From: Flavobacteriaceae bacterium UBA3591 | GTDB taxonomy: Bacteria > Bacteroidota > Bacteroidia > Flavobacteriales > Flavobacteriaceae | Direction of reading: 5' to 3' | Length of the DNA: 64,000 nt | Assembly: GCA_002375695.1 (NCBI GenBank) | Contig: DFMO01000008.1 | Coordinates: 62,001 to 126,000 of the forward strand | Shown: one piece after another, positions 44,443-53,867 of the stretch | Layout: the number at the start of each line of letters is the position of its first letter | How positions within the stretch are numbered: the first letter of the stretch is position 1 | Translations under genes and position numbers: made by a program | Notes under the pieces: model-generated | Database searches by the model: none | The model's input: only the letters and a program-made list of their open reading frames with translations | Told to the model about the DNA's origin: nothing

Positions 44443-45843
44443 TTAAATAGAAGGGTTTTTGTGTTGTTTAATTATTTCTGATACCAATTGCATTTCGTAA
44501 ACGTGTGGAAATAACTCTTCCATAATCATTACAAATTCGGGTTCAGATTTTAGTGCATTTTTTAAATGAAAAACCCCTTTTTCTTTTTCGTTAAGTGTAA
44601 AATATAAGCCCGAAAGCCGGAATTCAACTTCAGCGTGCTCTGGGTAAAATTCTAAGGCTTGGGTAAAATTATTTACAGCGGCTTCAAATTCGCCCAGGCT
44701 GTTTAAAATGTCACCTCGTGTTAACCAAGATTCAATTTCGTAGTTGCCAAGTTCTAATGCTTTTCGATAACCAACTTCGGCTTCCTCAAAAAGGTTTAAT
44801 TTGTTATTAATTTTAGCATAGCGTTTCCAGTATAACACATTGTCGCTATCAATATTTATAGCCTTTTCAATGTAATACAGGGCTTTTTTATATTGCTTGT
44901 TTTTAATATAAAAATCGGTAATTGCAATCCATCCTTTGTCTAAAAGCGAATCTTCTTCAACGCATTTATTATAAAATTGAAGAGCCATTTCGGCATTGCC
45001 CAATTTTTCATAGCATTTACCCATTCGCAATAGCGCGTACGATGTAGGATCGTCCAAACCTAAGGTAATAGAGTAGCTGTCAATCGCTTCGTTATATCGC
45101 TTTAACTTTTCGAGTACTTTTCCTTTTTCTAAATATGCGCCAATAAATCTATCGTCGCTTATAATAGCAAAATCAAAGGCTGCTAATGCTTTTTTATATT
45201 CTTTTAACTCGTAGTATTGTTTCCCAACTTGATGCCAAGCAACCTCGCAATAAGGGTTTCTATCTAAATAAATATTTAAATATTCTATTGCTTCTTGGTT
45301 TTGGTCTAAAAATTCGAAACAATAAATTACGTTATACAAAGCCGAATAATCGTCTTCATCCTGTTCTAAACACTGAATAAAACAAGTTTTTGCATTCTCA
45401 TAATCTTCTAAAAACAGATATTCCATTCCTAAAAGTGAAAGCACATCAGATTTGTCATTGGTAATTTTTAATGCTTGATTTAGCAGCGTTATGGCCTCTT
45501 TGTGTTTATCGCGTCGCGAATAAATATTGGCTTTTTGAATGTAGATTTCCTCGTTGCTTTGTTCAAGTTGATAAAGCTCGTCTAAAAGCTCATCTGCAAT
45601 ATCTAGTTTATTTTCAAAAATAAACATCTCAACTTGAAATAACTTCAAGTTGGTAGAAGAAGGGTGCTGTTCTAACCCTAACTTGGTCGCTTTTTTTGCC
45701 AGTGCAATTTTACCGTTTTCAAGGTAGTGATGCACTATTTCTTCAAACTCCTCTGAATCGAAAAAAAGCACGCTGTTTGTTTTCAGCATAGATTCAAATT
45801 TTTCTAGTGAGAAGTTATTGTGCTCGTTTGAACTTAATTGCAT
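44443..45843 (-). CDS. TPR-repeat protein
   Basis: This is a 466-residue, probably cytoplasmic protein without signal peptide. Seen: about eleven tetratricopeptide repeats across almost the whole length, for example KHKEAITLLNQALKITNDKS, YENAKTCFIQCLEQDEDDY, KYKKALYYIEKAI-like units and AVNNFTQALEFYPEHAEVEF, with the typical W/L-G-Y-A-P spacing. Known: TPR arrays mediate protein-protein interaction; a specific partner cannot be named. It lies upstream of two DUF368 genes and aroE, 36 nt before the first. A promoter candidate lies at 45872-45900. Confidence 0.88.
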   Translation of the reverse strand: MQLSSNEHNNFSLEKFESMLKTNSVLFFDSEEFEEIVHHYLENGKIALAKKATKLGLEQHPSSTNLKLFQVEMFIFENKLDIADELLDELYQLEQSNEEIYIQKANIYSRRDKHKEAITLLNQALKITNDKSDVLSLLGMEYLFLEDYENAKTCFIQCLEQDEDDYSALYNVIYCFEFLDQNQEAIEYLNIYLDRNPYCEVAWHQVGKQYYELKEYKKALAAFDFAIISDDRFIGAYLEKGKVLEKLKRYNEAIDSYSITLGLDDPTSYALLRMGKCYEKLGNAEMALQFYNKCVEEDSLLDKGWIAITDFYIKNKQYKKALYYIEKAINIDSDNVLYWKRYAKINNKLNLFEEAEVGYRKALELGNYEIESWLTRGDILNSLGEFEAAVNNFTQALEFYPEHAEVEFRLSGLYFTLNEKEKGVFHLKNALKSEPEFVMIMEELFPHVYEMQLVSEIIKQHKNPSI

Positions 45844-45871
45844 ACGCTCGGTTTAACGGTTTCTTCTATTT

Positions 45872-45900
45872 TAAAGATAATAATGTAAAAGCAAGTTCAA
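45872..45900 (-). promoter_or_regulatory. Candidate promoter of the TPR-DUF368-aroE run
   Basis: Minus-strand TTG (45900-45898) is followed after 18 nt by TATCTTTA (45879-45872), one base off the TAnnTTTG -7 consensus. It predicts a start near 45865 and a leader of about 22 nt before ATG 45843. Confidence 0.4.
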
Positions 45901-45980
45901 GAGTTATGCCGTCATTATTGTTAACGAACTTATCAACACAAATAAGTTGCGCAACTTGCTTAAAATGAAGTGATTATGAA

Positions 45981-47168
45981 TTATTTTTTGGTTAAAAGAT
46001 TATTTAAAACATCGATAATAATATTGCAACCAGCTGCAATTTCGTCATTCTGTATGGTTAAAGGCGGTGTTATGCGAATGGCTTTTTCTTCAAAAAGCAA
46101 CCAAAAAAGTATTAATCCTCGTTCTTTACACGCAAGAATTACTTCATTGGCAGTTTGAGAAGAATCTACTATTGCGGCTAACATTAAGCCTTTACCGCGA
46201 ACTTCTTTAATAAGTGGGTGCTTTAAATATTTTCTAAAAAGTTTCTCCTTTTCAAGCGTTTCGTCAATAATGTTAGTTTCGGTTAATTCTTTTAAAGTAG
46301 CTAAGGCCGCTGCAGCAATTACTGGATTACCGCCAAAAGTAGTTATGTGCCCCAGTTTTGGATTGTTTTGAAGCAAAGCCATTACCGCTTGGTTGGCTGT
46401 AAAGGCTCCAATAGGTAAGCCGCCGCCCATGCCTTTCCCCATTACCAAAATATCTGGCGCGATATTATAATGTTGAAAGGCAAATAATTGTCCCGTGCGC
46501 CCAAAACCCGGTTGAATTTCATCTAAAATTAATAGCGCTCCCATCTCATCACAACACTTGCGAACCTTGGATAAGTAATTGTTTGTTGGTTGAATAAAAC
46601 CAGCGCCACCTTGTATGGTTTCTAAAATTACCGCGGCTGTTTTGGTAGTAATTTTTTGTAAATCGGTATCATTATTAAAGGTTATTGGAGAACAATCGGG
46701 GATTAAAGGTTTAAAAGCATTTTTTCGCTCCTCAAAACCCATGACGCTCATAGAGCCCATGGTGTTGCCGTGATATGCGTTTTTTGCATATAAAATTTCA
46801 GTCCTGCCTGTTGCTCTTCTTGCTAGTTTTAAAGCGCCTTCAATTGCTTCGGTACCACTATTAACCAAATAGGTGGTGTCTAAATTTTCTGGTAAGTTTT
46901 TAGCTAATAATTTTGCAAGTTCTACCGCTGGTTCTTGGATGTATTCACCATAAACCATTACGTGTAAATACTTTTCAGCCTGATTTTTTATTGCCGCCAC
47001 AACACTGGGATGACAATGCCCCAAAGTACAAGCCGATACGCCAGCCACAAAATCTAAATGTTTCTTACCCGAAGTATCATAAATATAACTACCATTTGCG
47101 TGCGAGATTTCTAACGCCAATGGGTGTGGGGTAGTTTGTGCTTGATATTTGTAAAAATCGTTTTTCAT
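45981..47168 (-). CDS. Class III PLP-dependent aminotransferase (acetylornithine/ornithine-type)
   Basis: This is a 395-residue cytoplasmic fold type I enzyme. Seen: VNSGTEAIEGALKLARRAT for phosphate binding, the cofactor Asp216 in LILDEIQPGFGRTG and the Schiff-base Lys245 in VMGKGMGGGLPIGA, as well as TTFGGNPVIAAAA. Known: relatives are acetylornithine, ornithine and 4-aminobutyrate aminotransferases. No arginine-synthesis genes are beside it, so the substrate is unresolved. It lies downstream of the OstA-like gene with a 64-nt gap, and the following gap to the TPR gene holds a 14-bp palindrome (45944-45957). Confidence 0.9.
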   Translation of the reverse strand: MKNDFYKYQAQTTPHPLALEISHANGSYIYDTSGKKHLDFVAGVSACTLGHCHPSVVAAIKNQAEKYLHVMVYGEYIQEPAVELAKLLAKNLPENLDTTYLVNSGTEAIEGALKLARRATGRTEILYAKNAYHGNTMGSMSVMGFEERKNAFKPLIPDCSPITFNNDTDLQKITTKTAAVILETIQGGAGFIQPTNNYLSKVRKCCDEMGALLILDEIQPGFGRTGQLFAFQHYNIAPDILVMGKGMGGGLPIGAFTANQAVMALLQNNPKLGHITTFGGNPVIAAAALATLKELTETNIIDETLEKEKLFRKYLKHPLIKEVRGKGLMLAAIVDSSQTANEVILACKERGLILFWLLFEEKAIRITPPLTIQNDEIAAGCNIIIDVLNNLLTKK

Positions 47169-47232
47169 TGTAAGGTGTAGGTGCGTGTAGTTTTAAGCTA
47201 AAACGGTATTGTTTGTACCGATTGAACGCAAC

Positions 47233-49008
47233 TCAATTGTTATTATTGTAAACAGAATCTGTTGCTTTTTGTTGAAGTGAGTTTTCTTCGGCTTCGCGCA
47301 CCAAAGTTGCTGGTTTTGGGTCGTCTGCACGCGATTTTAGATCTTCTGGACGAAGTTTTGATTCTTCGGGTAAAAGGTTGTTTTCTTCTGAATTTTCATC
47401 AAAAAATTCGCCTTCGTCTCTAGGCAGCGGAATACCAGTTATTTTTGGTAAAACTGGCACTGGCTTGCCTTTAAATAAATCTTGAACTGAAAACAATCGT
47501 TCATCACCACGCCAAATAAAACCGGGTAATAAACGAGCATTTTCAGGCAGTTGTGAAGGGGGGTAGACTTTTCCGTCAGCTTTATTTAAAAACCGAATGC
47601 CCGTAATTTCTTGTTCTTCTAAATACATTTGTATTGCGCTCGAGACTGTATTGTTTATCCCTACTAATTCATCATTTTCGTTTCGAGAATAATAAATTAC
47701 CTGCGTGTTTTTATTAATGTTTACTGTATCTAATTCATTATTTGTAAAAAGTCCAATTAGCTTTTCGCCTTTCACCTGGTTGTAGCCCATGCTGTCTTTT
47801 TGAACCAAAAAAGCGTTGTTAAATACTTTAAGCGTATCGAGTTTATTGGTTAAAGTGTCTGAAAGTAAGTGAATAGTGTCTCCTGTCATTTGATTTTCGC
47901 CACTCCAAAGCACTGGGTTTCTAAGCAGTTTTGTAATGCCTTTTTTCTCGTTGACATAAATAGAGTCGCATTTGCCGCTCGTGTGATTAGCAGCCTCCTT
48001 CCCCGGTTTAAAAAGTCTAGCACGGTAAAACCCTTTTACAATACGGTTGTCTGGTTTCCCAGTTACCTGCAAGGTGTCGGCATGAACGTAAATAGAATCG
48101 CCATCGCGCACTGTGATTGCAACTGCGCGTTTTGTAATAAAAACTGAATCTTTTTGTCTAAAAACTTCGGCGTAATGTCCTCTAATTACACTTTTGTTTG
48201 TTGTATCTATTACGCGAATATTATTGGTGGCAGATGCAAAGCTGGTATTGCGATTAAAATAGATGCTATCGCCGTAAAGAGTTCTATTTTCGTAATCTAC
48301 TTTTGAGTTTTTTACAAAATAACCGGTGTCGCCACGCGTGTCGTAATATCCGCGCTCGCAATAAACTGTGCTGGTTTCGCCTTCAATAGTGGATGGTCCG
48401 TATAAATATGCATCTCCAGATTCTGAATAGAAATCGAGTTGATTGCTATTTACCGTATATTTTGGATTAACAATTTTTACGTTTTGCAGAAATTGATATT
48501 TTTTACTTTGGGCGAAATATCTACCAATTCTACTAGTTAAAACACTGGCGGTATCGCGCACTGTGCCTCCAGAACGATAATATGCCTGTTGCTTTATTCG
48601 GTCAAAATATAAAGTATCTGTTTTAAGCGTTGTTTTTGGTTCTGTTAACACCACATTACCCGTAGCAAAAGCAAACTGAGTATTTCCGTTATACTCGGCG
48701 TAATTGCTGTTCATCGAAACGGTGTCGCCTTGAGTGATTTTTACCTCGCCATAAGCTTTAACAAAATTGTTTTTTAGATACACAAATGCTTGATCGCACC
48801 ACATTTCAACTCCTTCGTGAACAATATATACTTGACCGGTATTGTCCTTGGTATAGATTGCAGCATCGGGAAATTCTGGACGTATTTCTAAATATCCAGA
48901 CTGAATGTCAACTTTTTGTTTTTCTTGTGCCGAAATTTTACTTCCGAAGAAAAAAACAATTACAACGATTGTAACATATGATATTTTCACGAAAGTTTTA
49001 TTTATCAT
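47233..49008 (-). CDS. OstA-like exported protein (LptA/LptD N-terminal type)
   Basis: This is a 591-residue exported protein. Seen: signal peptide (about 1-28, MINKTFVKISYVTIVVIVFFFGSKISAQ), then repeated OstA-type beta units of the form Y-x-x-N-G-x-A-x-G-x-V-x-L-x-x-P and D-T-L-x-F-D-x-x-x-x-x-Y (for example YAEYNGNTQFAFATGNVVL, TLYFDRIKQQAYYRSGG, DSIYFNRNTSFASATNN), and a disordered acidic/proline-containing C-terminus. Known: the OstA/LptA fold forms the periplasmic bridge for lipopolysaccharide transport. This Bacteroidota form lacks the LptD beta-barrel. TTG 49026 extends the frame, but ATG 49008 is used. It follows purA by 26 nt. Confidence 0.85.
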   Translation of the reverse strand: MINKTFVKISYVTIVVIVFFFGSKISAQEKQKVDIQSGYLEIRPEFPDAAIYTKDNTGQVYIVHEGVEMWCDQAFVYLKNNFVKAYGEVKITQGDTVSMNSNYAEYNGNTQFAFATGNVVLTEPKTTLKTDTLYFDRIKQQAYYRSGGTVRDTASVLTSRIGRYFAQSKKYQFLQNVKIVNPKYTVNSNQLDFYSESGDAYLYGPSTIEGETSTVYCERGYYDTRGDTGYFVKNSKVDYENRTLYGDSIYFNRNTSFASATNNIRVIDTTNKSVIRGHYAEVFRQKDSVFITKRAVAITVRDGDSIYVHADTLQVTGKPDNRIVKGFYRARLFKPGKEAANHTSGKCDSIYVNEKKGITKLLRNPVLWSGENQMTGDTIHLLSDTLTNKLDTLKVFNNAFLVQKDSMGYNQVKGEKLIGLFTNNELDTVNINKNTQVIYYSRNENDELVGINNTVSSAIQMYLEEQEITGIRFLNKADGKVYPPSQLPENARLLPGFIWRGDERLFSVQDLFKGKPVPVLPKITGIPLPRDEGEFFDENSEENNLLPEESKLRPEDLKSRADDPKPATLVREAEENSLQQKATDSVYNNNN

Positions 49009-49034
49009 CGGCAACGAAAATACCAAGCAGAAAT

Positions 49035-50306
49035 TTATCTGCTAATTGTTTGTTTTCTGTCTGGTCCTACCGAAACTATTTTAATAGGCACCTCTAACTC
49101 TTTTTCTAAAAAGTCGATATAATTATTTAAAGCTTTTGGCATTTGCGAAGCATCGGTCATTTGCGTTAAATCTTCGTGCCACCCTTCTAGCTCGGTATAA
49201 ACTGGTGTAATGTTTTCGGCTTCAATATTATAAGGGAAATGGTGTATGGTTTCGCCTTTATAATTATATGCAGTACACACTTTAAGTGTTTCAAAACCAC
49301 TTAAAACATCACCTTTCATCATTATTAGCTGGGTAACTCCATTTACTTGAACGGCGTATTTTAACGCAACGAGGTCTAACCATCCGCAGCGTCTTGCGCG
49401 GCCCGTTGTAGCCCCAAATTCGTTTCCTATTTTACCCATTGCTTCGCCAACTTCATCAAAAAGTTCGGTAGGGAAGGGGCCGCTACCTACGCGTGTTGTG
49501 TAAGCTTTAAAAATTCCAAAGACTTCTTTTATTTTTCCGGGTGCAACGCCTAAACCGGTACACGCACCAGCTGCTGTGGTGTTGGAAGAGGTTACAAAAG
49601 GGTAAGTTCCAAAATCGATATCTAATAATGAACCTTGTGCTCCTTCGGCAAGTATTGTCTTGCCATCTTTTTGAGCTTGGTGAAGATATTCTTCACTATC
49701 GATAAAAGTTAGTGATTTTAAAACTTCAACGGCTTCAAAAAAGTCGGCTTCAAGATCGGCCAGATCGTATTGTACGTCTACGTTATAAAAGTCTATCATG
49801 GCTTCGTGCTTATCTGCCAAAGCACGATATTTCTCTTTCCAGTTGTCTAATTCTAAGTCGCCAACGCGTATTCCGTTACGTCCTGTTTTGTCCATATAAG
49901 TAGGGCCAATGCCTTTAAGGGTTGAGCCAATTTTAGCTTTTCCTTTTGATGCTTCGGAAGCGGCGTCAAGCAAGCGATGCGTAGGCAAAATAAGGTGTGC
50001 CTTTCGCGAAATCAATAAACTTTTTTTAAGGTCTAAATTAAATTTTGCAAGATTGTCTAATTCTCTTTTAAAGATAACGGGGTCTATTACTACTCCATTT
50101 CCAACCAAGTTTACTGTGCTTTCATGGAATATTCCACTTGGGATTGTATGAAGTACATGTTTATGACCATCAAATTCAAGGGTGTGCCCAGCATTGGGGC
50201 CTCCTTGAAAGCGAGCAATTATATCGTAGTTTTTTGTAAGGACATCGACAATTTTTCCTTTGCCTTCGTCGCCCCATTGTAGTCCAAGTAGTAAGTCTAC
50301 TGCCAT
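49035..50306 (-). CDS. purA: Adenylosuccinate synthetase
   Basis: This is a 423-residue cytoplasmic enzyme forming adenylosuccinate from IMP, aspartate and GTP. Seen: GLQWGDEGKGKIVD with catalytic Asp and phosphate loop at the N-terminus, GGPNAGHT with the catalytic His, GIGPTYMDK, and the C-terminal SVGPDRKQTI. Length is typical (about 425). It lies 6 nt downstream of the fur-like gene and 26 nt upstream of the OstA-like gene, so these three are probably co-transcribed from the fur promoter. Confidence 0.97.
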   Translation of the reverse strand: MAVDLLLGLQWGDEGKGKIVDVLTKNYDIIARFQGGPNAGHTLEFDGHKHVLHTIPSGIFHESTVNLVGNGVVIDPVIFKRELDNLAKFNLDLKKSLLISRKAHLILPTHRLLDAASEASKGKAKIGSTLKGIGPTYMDKTGRNGIRVGDLELDNWKEKYRALADKHEAMIDFYNVDVQYDLADLEADFFEAVEVLKSLTFIDSEEYLHQAQKDGKTILAEGAQGSLLDIDFGTYPFVTSSNTTAAGACTGLGVAPGKIKEVFGIFKAYTTRVGSGPFPTELFDEVGEAMGKIGNEFGATTGRARRCGWLDLVALKYAVQVNGVTQLIMMKGDVLSGFETLKVCTAYNYKGETIHHFPYNIEAENITPVYTELEGWHEDLTQMTDASQMPKALNNYIDFLEKELEVPIKIVSVGPDRKQTISR

Positions 50307-50312
50307 AATTTT

Positions 50313-50777
50313 TTATTGATTGTTGCCGTTATCGGGCTTTTTTTTAGTTCCGTAGAAATATAGAGAATGATTGTTAATTTCAATATTAAAAACCTCTTCA
50401 ATGGTTTTTTTTATGCTCTGTATGCGCGGGTCACAAAATTCAATTACCTCGCCATTAGAAAGGATAACGTGGTCGTGGTTGCGGTCAAAATACGATTTTT
50501 CGTAGTGCGCTTGGTTTTGGCCAAATTGGTGCTTTCTAACTAAGCCGCATTCCAAAAGTAACTCGATAGTGTTATAAAGCGTCGCCCTACTTACACGATA
50601 GTTTTTATTCTTCATATTAATATACAAAGATTCAATATCGAAATGATCGTCGTGATCATAAATTTCTTGAAGAATAGCATAGCGTTCGGGCGTTTTACGG
50701 TGTCCCTTTTCTTCGAGGAAACCTGTAAAAACGTTCTTTACAATTGCTTGATTATTTATTTCTGTTTTTGAGCTCAT
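50313..50777 (-). CDS. Fur/PerR family transcriptional regulator lacking the usual CxxC
   Basis: This is a 154-residue DNA-binding protein. Seen: winged helix with GHRKTPERYAILQEIY and the recognition helix SRATLYNTIELLLECGLV, then the dimerisation domain with HDH at 101-103 and VIEFCDPRI. The usual HDHxxCxxCG is replaced by HDHVILSNGEV, so the first structural-zinc CxxC is missing; one Cys (115) remains at EFCD. Known: Fur family members sense Fe, Zn, Mn or peroxide; this variant is, as far as I recall, usual in Flavobacteriaceae. A frame extension to TTG 50801 lies upstream of the promoter box at 50789-50796, so ATG 50777 is used. purA follows after 6 nt. Confidence 0.88.
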   Translation of the reverse strand: MSSKTEINNQAIVKNVFTGFLEEKGHRKTPERYAILQEIYDHDDHFDIESLYINMKNKNYRVSRATLYNTIELLLECGLVRKHQFGQNQAHYEKSYFDRNHDHVILSNGEVIEFCDPRIQSIKKTIEEVFNIEINNHSLYFYGTKKKPDNGNNQ

Positions 50778-50788
50778 AATTAAGTTTG

Positions 50789-50796
50789 CAAAGTTA
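50789..50796 (-). promoter_or_regulatory. Promoter -7 box of the fur-purA run
   Basis: Minus-strand TAACTTTG matches TAnnTTTG and lies 11 nt before ATG 50777, predicting a leader of about 7 nt. It excludes the upstream TTG (50801) as start. Confidence 0.5.
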
Positions 50797-50915
50797 CTCA
50801 ATTTTTGATTGTTCGCCGGTTGAAAATAACGAAAAAGAAGATTTCAATTTTAGGCGTGTTTTTATTATTCCTTAAATTAACATTTCAAATTTTTTGCTTT
50901 AGGAAATTATAGGTT

Positions 50916-53120
50916 TTATTCGCGGGTAACTTTATCAATTCCGTTTAGTTTTTTAATGTTTTCTACTAAGTTATTTAAGATGGTTTTATTTTTAACGATT
51001 ACAACAATTTTGCCCGTAAACACCCCGTCATTACTGTCAAAATGGACACTTTTCATATCAATGTGCAGGTTGTTGGAGATAACTTTGGTAACGTCGTTAA
51101 CAAGTCCAATAGTGTCTATTCCCGAAATATTTAATACCGCTTTAAATTCGCGTTGCGTACTATCAATCCACTTGGCAGGCATAATGCGGTAGCTGTAATT
51201 ACTTTGCAGTTGCAAGGCATTGGGGCAATTGGTTTTATGAACTTTAATTCCTTCGTTTACGGTAACAAAGCCAAACACATCGTCGCCCGGGATAGGATTG
51301 CAACAATTAGCCATTTTATAATCCAATTTGTCTTCGGCTTTACCAAACACAAGTTGATCTAACTTTTCGGTAATTTCATGTTTGTTTACATCTTCGGGCT
51401 TGTCTGGTTTTCTAATTCTATTTTTAAAGAAACTTATAAACGCATTGCTTCGCGATGCTGCAAATTCTTTTAATTTTTTATTGTCGATAATGCCGGCGCC
51501 TACTCTGTAATATAAATCTAAACTTGTTTTTACTTTAAAAAACACAACGAGCTGGTTTAGCATGTTCTCGTCTAAGTTTAATTTTAAAGATTTGAGTTTT
51601 CGTGCTAAAATTACTTTTCCTTCTTCGGCTAATTGTTTCTTTTCGTCTTTTAAAGAAGATTTAATTTTAGACCGCGCTCTACCCGTTGTGGCATAATTTA
51701 ACCAGTTACTCGTAGGTTTAGAATTGTCTGATGTAATTACTTCTACTTGATCGCCGCTTTTAAGTTCGTGACTCAACGGCACCAATTTGCCATTTACTTT
51801 TGTGCCACGTGTATGCATGCCAATTTCGGTATGTACGTGAAAAGCAAAATCTAAAGCTGTGGCTCCTTTTGGCAAAGAATATAAATCGCCCTTTGGTGAA
51901 AAGACAAAAATTTCTTTTGCGTATAGGTTTAATTTAAATTCTTCAACAAAATCTACTGCGCTTATCTCTGAATTTTCTAAGGTTTCTTGAAGTTTATTGA
52001 GCCAGTTTTCGAGCCCGCCGTCGTCTTTCTCTTTGTTTTTGTATTTGTAGTGGGCAGCAAATCCTTTTTCGGCAATTTCGTTCATTCGTTCACTTCTAAT
52101 TTGAACCTCTACCCATCTACCTTTGGGACCCATTACAGTAATGTGCAAAGCTTCGTAACCTGTAGATTTGGGAGAAGAAATCCAATCGCGCAACCTGATG
52201 GGGTTGGGTCTAAAATGATCTGTTACGATTGAATATATTTTCCAAGCGTAAAATTTTTCATTTTCGGGCGTGCTTTTATAAATAATTCTAACGGCAAACT
52301 TATCGTAAACCTCATCGAAAGTTACGTTTTGAGCGAGCATTTTTCGTCGGATGGAAAAAATAGATTTTGGTCTACCTTTAATCTCATACTCCAAATTTTC
52401 GGCGTCCAAAGTGTTTTTTATAACCTCGTTAAAAGCTTCTATATAGGCGTCTTGTTCTTCCTTACTCTCCTTAATTCTGCTTAAAATATCTGCGTATACT
52501 TCGGGTTCGGTAAATTTTAAACCCAAATCTTCCAATTCGGTTTTAATATTATAAAGTCCGATGCGGTGGGCGAGAGGTGCGTAGATATAAAGTGTTTCGG
52601 AAGCAATTTTACGTTGTTTGTGCGCTGGCATGCTGTCCATAGTTTGCATGTTGTGCAATCTATCGGCAATTTTTATAATTATTACCCGAATATCTTCATT
52701 TAAGGTAAGTAGCATTTTTCTGAAATTTTCCGCTTGCATGGAAACATCTTCAGCCATGTTAATATGCGCTATTTTTGTAAGCCCATCTACTATTCGCGCT
52801 ACCACAACACCAAACATTCGCTCAATATCGTCGAGGTTGTATTCGGTATCTTCTACTACATCGTGTAATAAGGCAGCTGCAATACTTGTGGCATCCAAGC
52901 CAATTTCTGAGGCTACTATTTTTGCCACAGCAATGGGGTGAAAAATATAGGCTTCTCCACTTTTACGGCGCTGATCTTTATGCGCATCGACTGCAAGATC
53001 AAACGCATCTCTTATTAGTTTTTTATCATCCTTAGAAAGGGTTCTATAGCTAATTTTAAGCAATTGTTTATATTGCTTGGTAATCTCTTTTTTCTCTTTT
53101 TCTAACGCAGCTTCAGTCAT
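50916..53120 (-). CDS. Bifunctional (p)ppGpp synthetase/hydrolase (Rel/SpoT)
   Basis: This is a 734-residue cytoplasmic stringent-response enzyme. Seen: HD hydrolase domain (about 45-200) with RRKSGEAYIFHPIAVAKI, LLHDVVEDTEY and IIKIADRLHNMQTM; synthetase domain (about 240-350) with KGRPKSIFSIRRKM, DKFAVRII and TGYEALHITVMGP; TGS domain (about 395-460, FVFSPKGDLYSLPKGATALDF); a conserved zinc-finger-like CCNPIPGDD; and a C-terminal ACT domain. Both catalytic cores look intact. Known: most Bacteroidota have one long Rel of this type. It is upstream of the fur gene with a 138-nt gap. Confidence 0.96.
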   Translation of the reverse strand: MTEAALEKEKKEITKQYKQLLKISYRTLSKDDKKLIRDAFDLAVDAHKDQRRKSGEAYIFHPIAVAKIVASEIGLDATSIAAALLHDVVEDTEYNLDDIERMFGVVVARIVDGLTKIAHINMAEDVSMQAENFRKMLLTLNEDIRVIIIKIADRLHNMQTMDSMPAHKQRKIASETLYIYAPLAHRIGLYNIKTELEDLGLKFTEPEVYADILSRIKESKEEQDAYIEAFNEVIKNTLDAENLEYEIKGRPKSIFSIRRKMLAQNVTFDEVYDKFAVRIIYKSTPENEKFYAWKIYSIVTDHFRPNPIRLRDWISSPKSTGYEALHITVMGPKGRWVEVQIRSERMNEIAEKGFAAHYKYKNKEKDDGGLENWLNKLQETLENSEISAVDFVEEFKLNLYAKEIFVFSPKGDLYSLPKGATALDFAFHVHTEIGMHTRGTKVNGKLVPLSHELKSGDQVEVITSDNSKPTSNWLNYATTGRARSKIKSSLKDEKKQLAEEGKVILARKLKSLKLNLDENMLNQLVVFFKVKTSLDLYYRVGAGIIDNKKLKEFAASRSNAFISFFKNRIRKPDKPEDVNKHEITEKLDQLVFGKAEDKLDYKMANCCNPIPGDDVFGFVTVNEGIKVHKTNCPNALQLQSNYSYRIMPAKWIDSTQREFKAVLNISGIDTIGLVNDVTKVISNNLHIDMKSVHFDSNDGVFTGKIVVIVKNKTILNNLVENIKKLNGIDKVTRE

Positions 53121-53293
53121 ATATTAAAAGTACTGATTAGTAATTTAATTGGCAAAAAAAATACTTGGGTAGCAGTAGTATTGCTTACTAAAAAATGGTT
53201 TTGTAAAACAACGCTAACAAGGTAACTTTTTTAAGAGAATATTAGAAAATTTATTTTTAAAATTGAATGTTGCTATGGAAGAGCCCTCGAGGT

Positions 53294-53698
53294 TTAATTC
53301 TGTTTTATGTAAAAATGTTCGCTAAAACCGGGTAAATACAAGTTTCCGTTTTCATTTATGGAGTAAGTAGAAGTGTAAACATCGCCATTAAAATCTAATG
53401 TTATTGTACCCCCGTCGACAGTCCATTTAAAAGTTAACGCGTTTGATATACCTTGGTTTTCATTTCCTTCACGTTCTATTTTTACGCCGTTTTCATCGTT
53501 GTAAAATACCAATCTGTATTCGTAATTTTCACTAAAATCATTCCGCAACCATTCGCCAACAATAGAAGGGGTGGTAGCTGTAGGCTTTTTATCTTCTGCG
53601 CAAGAAATAACCGTACTTACAAAACAAACTAAAAGTACGATTTGTAGGGCTTGTGGTAATTTGATAAAAGGTGTTTTTAAAAACTTAATGACTTTCAT
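53294..53698 (-). CDS. Small lipoprotein of unknown function
   Basis: This is a 134-residue predicted lipoprotein. Seen: a long basic N-region (KVIKFLKTPFIKLPQ), hydrophobic core (IVLLVCFVSTVIS) and lipobox ending in Cys33 (VISCAED), then a beta-rich domain beginning SIVGEWLRND with YRLVFYNDENG, FKWTVDGGTITLDFNGDVY and a C-terminal FYIKQN. This pattern recalls small lipocalin-like domains of Bacteroidota lipoproteins, but I do not recognise a named family. It stands alone between rel and recG, both on the same strand. Confidence 0.65.
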   Translation of the reverse strand: MKVIKFLKTPFIKLPQALQIVLLVCFVSTVISCAEDKKPTATTPSIVGEWLRNDFSENYEYRLVFYNDENGVKIEREGNENQGISNALTFKWTVDGGTITLDFNGDVYTSTYSINENGNLYLPGFSEHFYIKQN

Positions 53699-53744
53699 AC
53701 TTTGGAGTAATGAAATATATTGGAATGTTTTTATCTTAAAAAGG

Positions 53745-53773
53745 TAAAAATAAACAAACTATCGAGTTTGTTT
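53745..53773 (-). terminator. Terminator of recG
   Basis: AAACAAACT-ATCG-AGTTTGTTT is a perfect 9-bp hairpin with a 4-nt loop. On the minus strand it lies 95 nt after the recG stop and is followed by ATTTTTACCTTTTT. Confidence 0.65.
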
Positions 53774-53867
53774 GGCGTTTTTAATAATTTGTGAATAACT
53801 ATTTTATTTTAGATCGTTGCTTTGCGACGAAAAAACTATCCTGTTTTAATACTATTGCAATAATTAA

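Noticed and set aside
45889..45961. Inverted repeats AAGCAAGTT / AACTTGCTT overlapping the palindrome AAGTTGCGCAACTT, reminiscent of an attenuator
   Set aside because: The geometry is suggestive, but there is no T tract in the minus direction, no leader peptide and no clear ligand logic between an aminotransferase and a TPR gene. It may be a chance palindrome or a protein-binding site.
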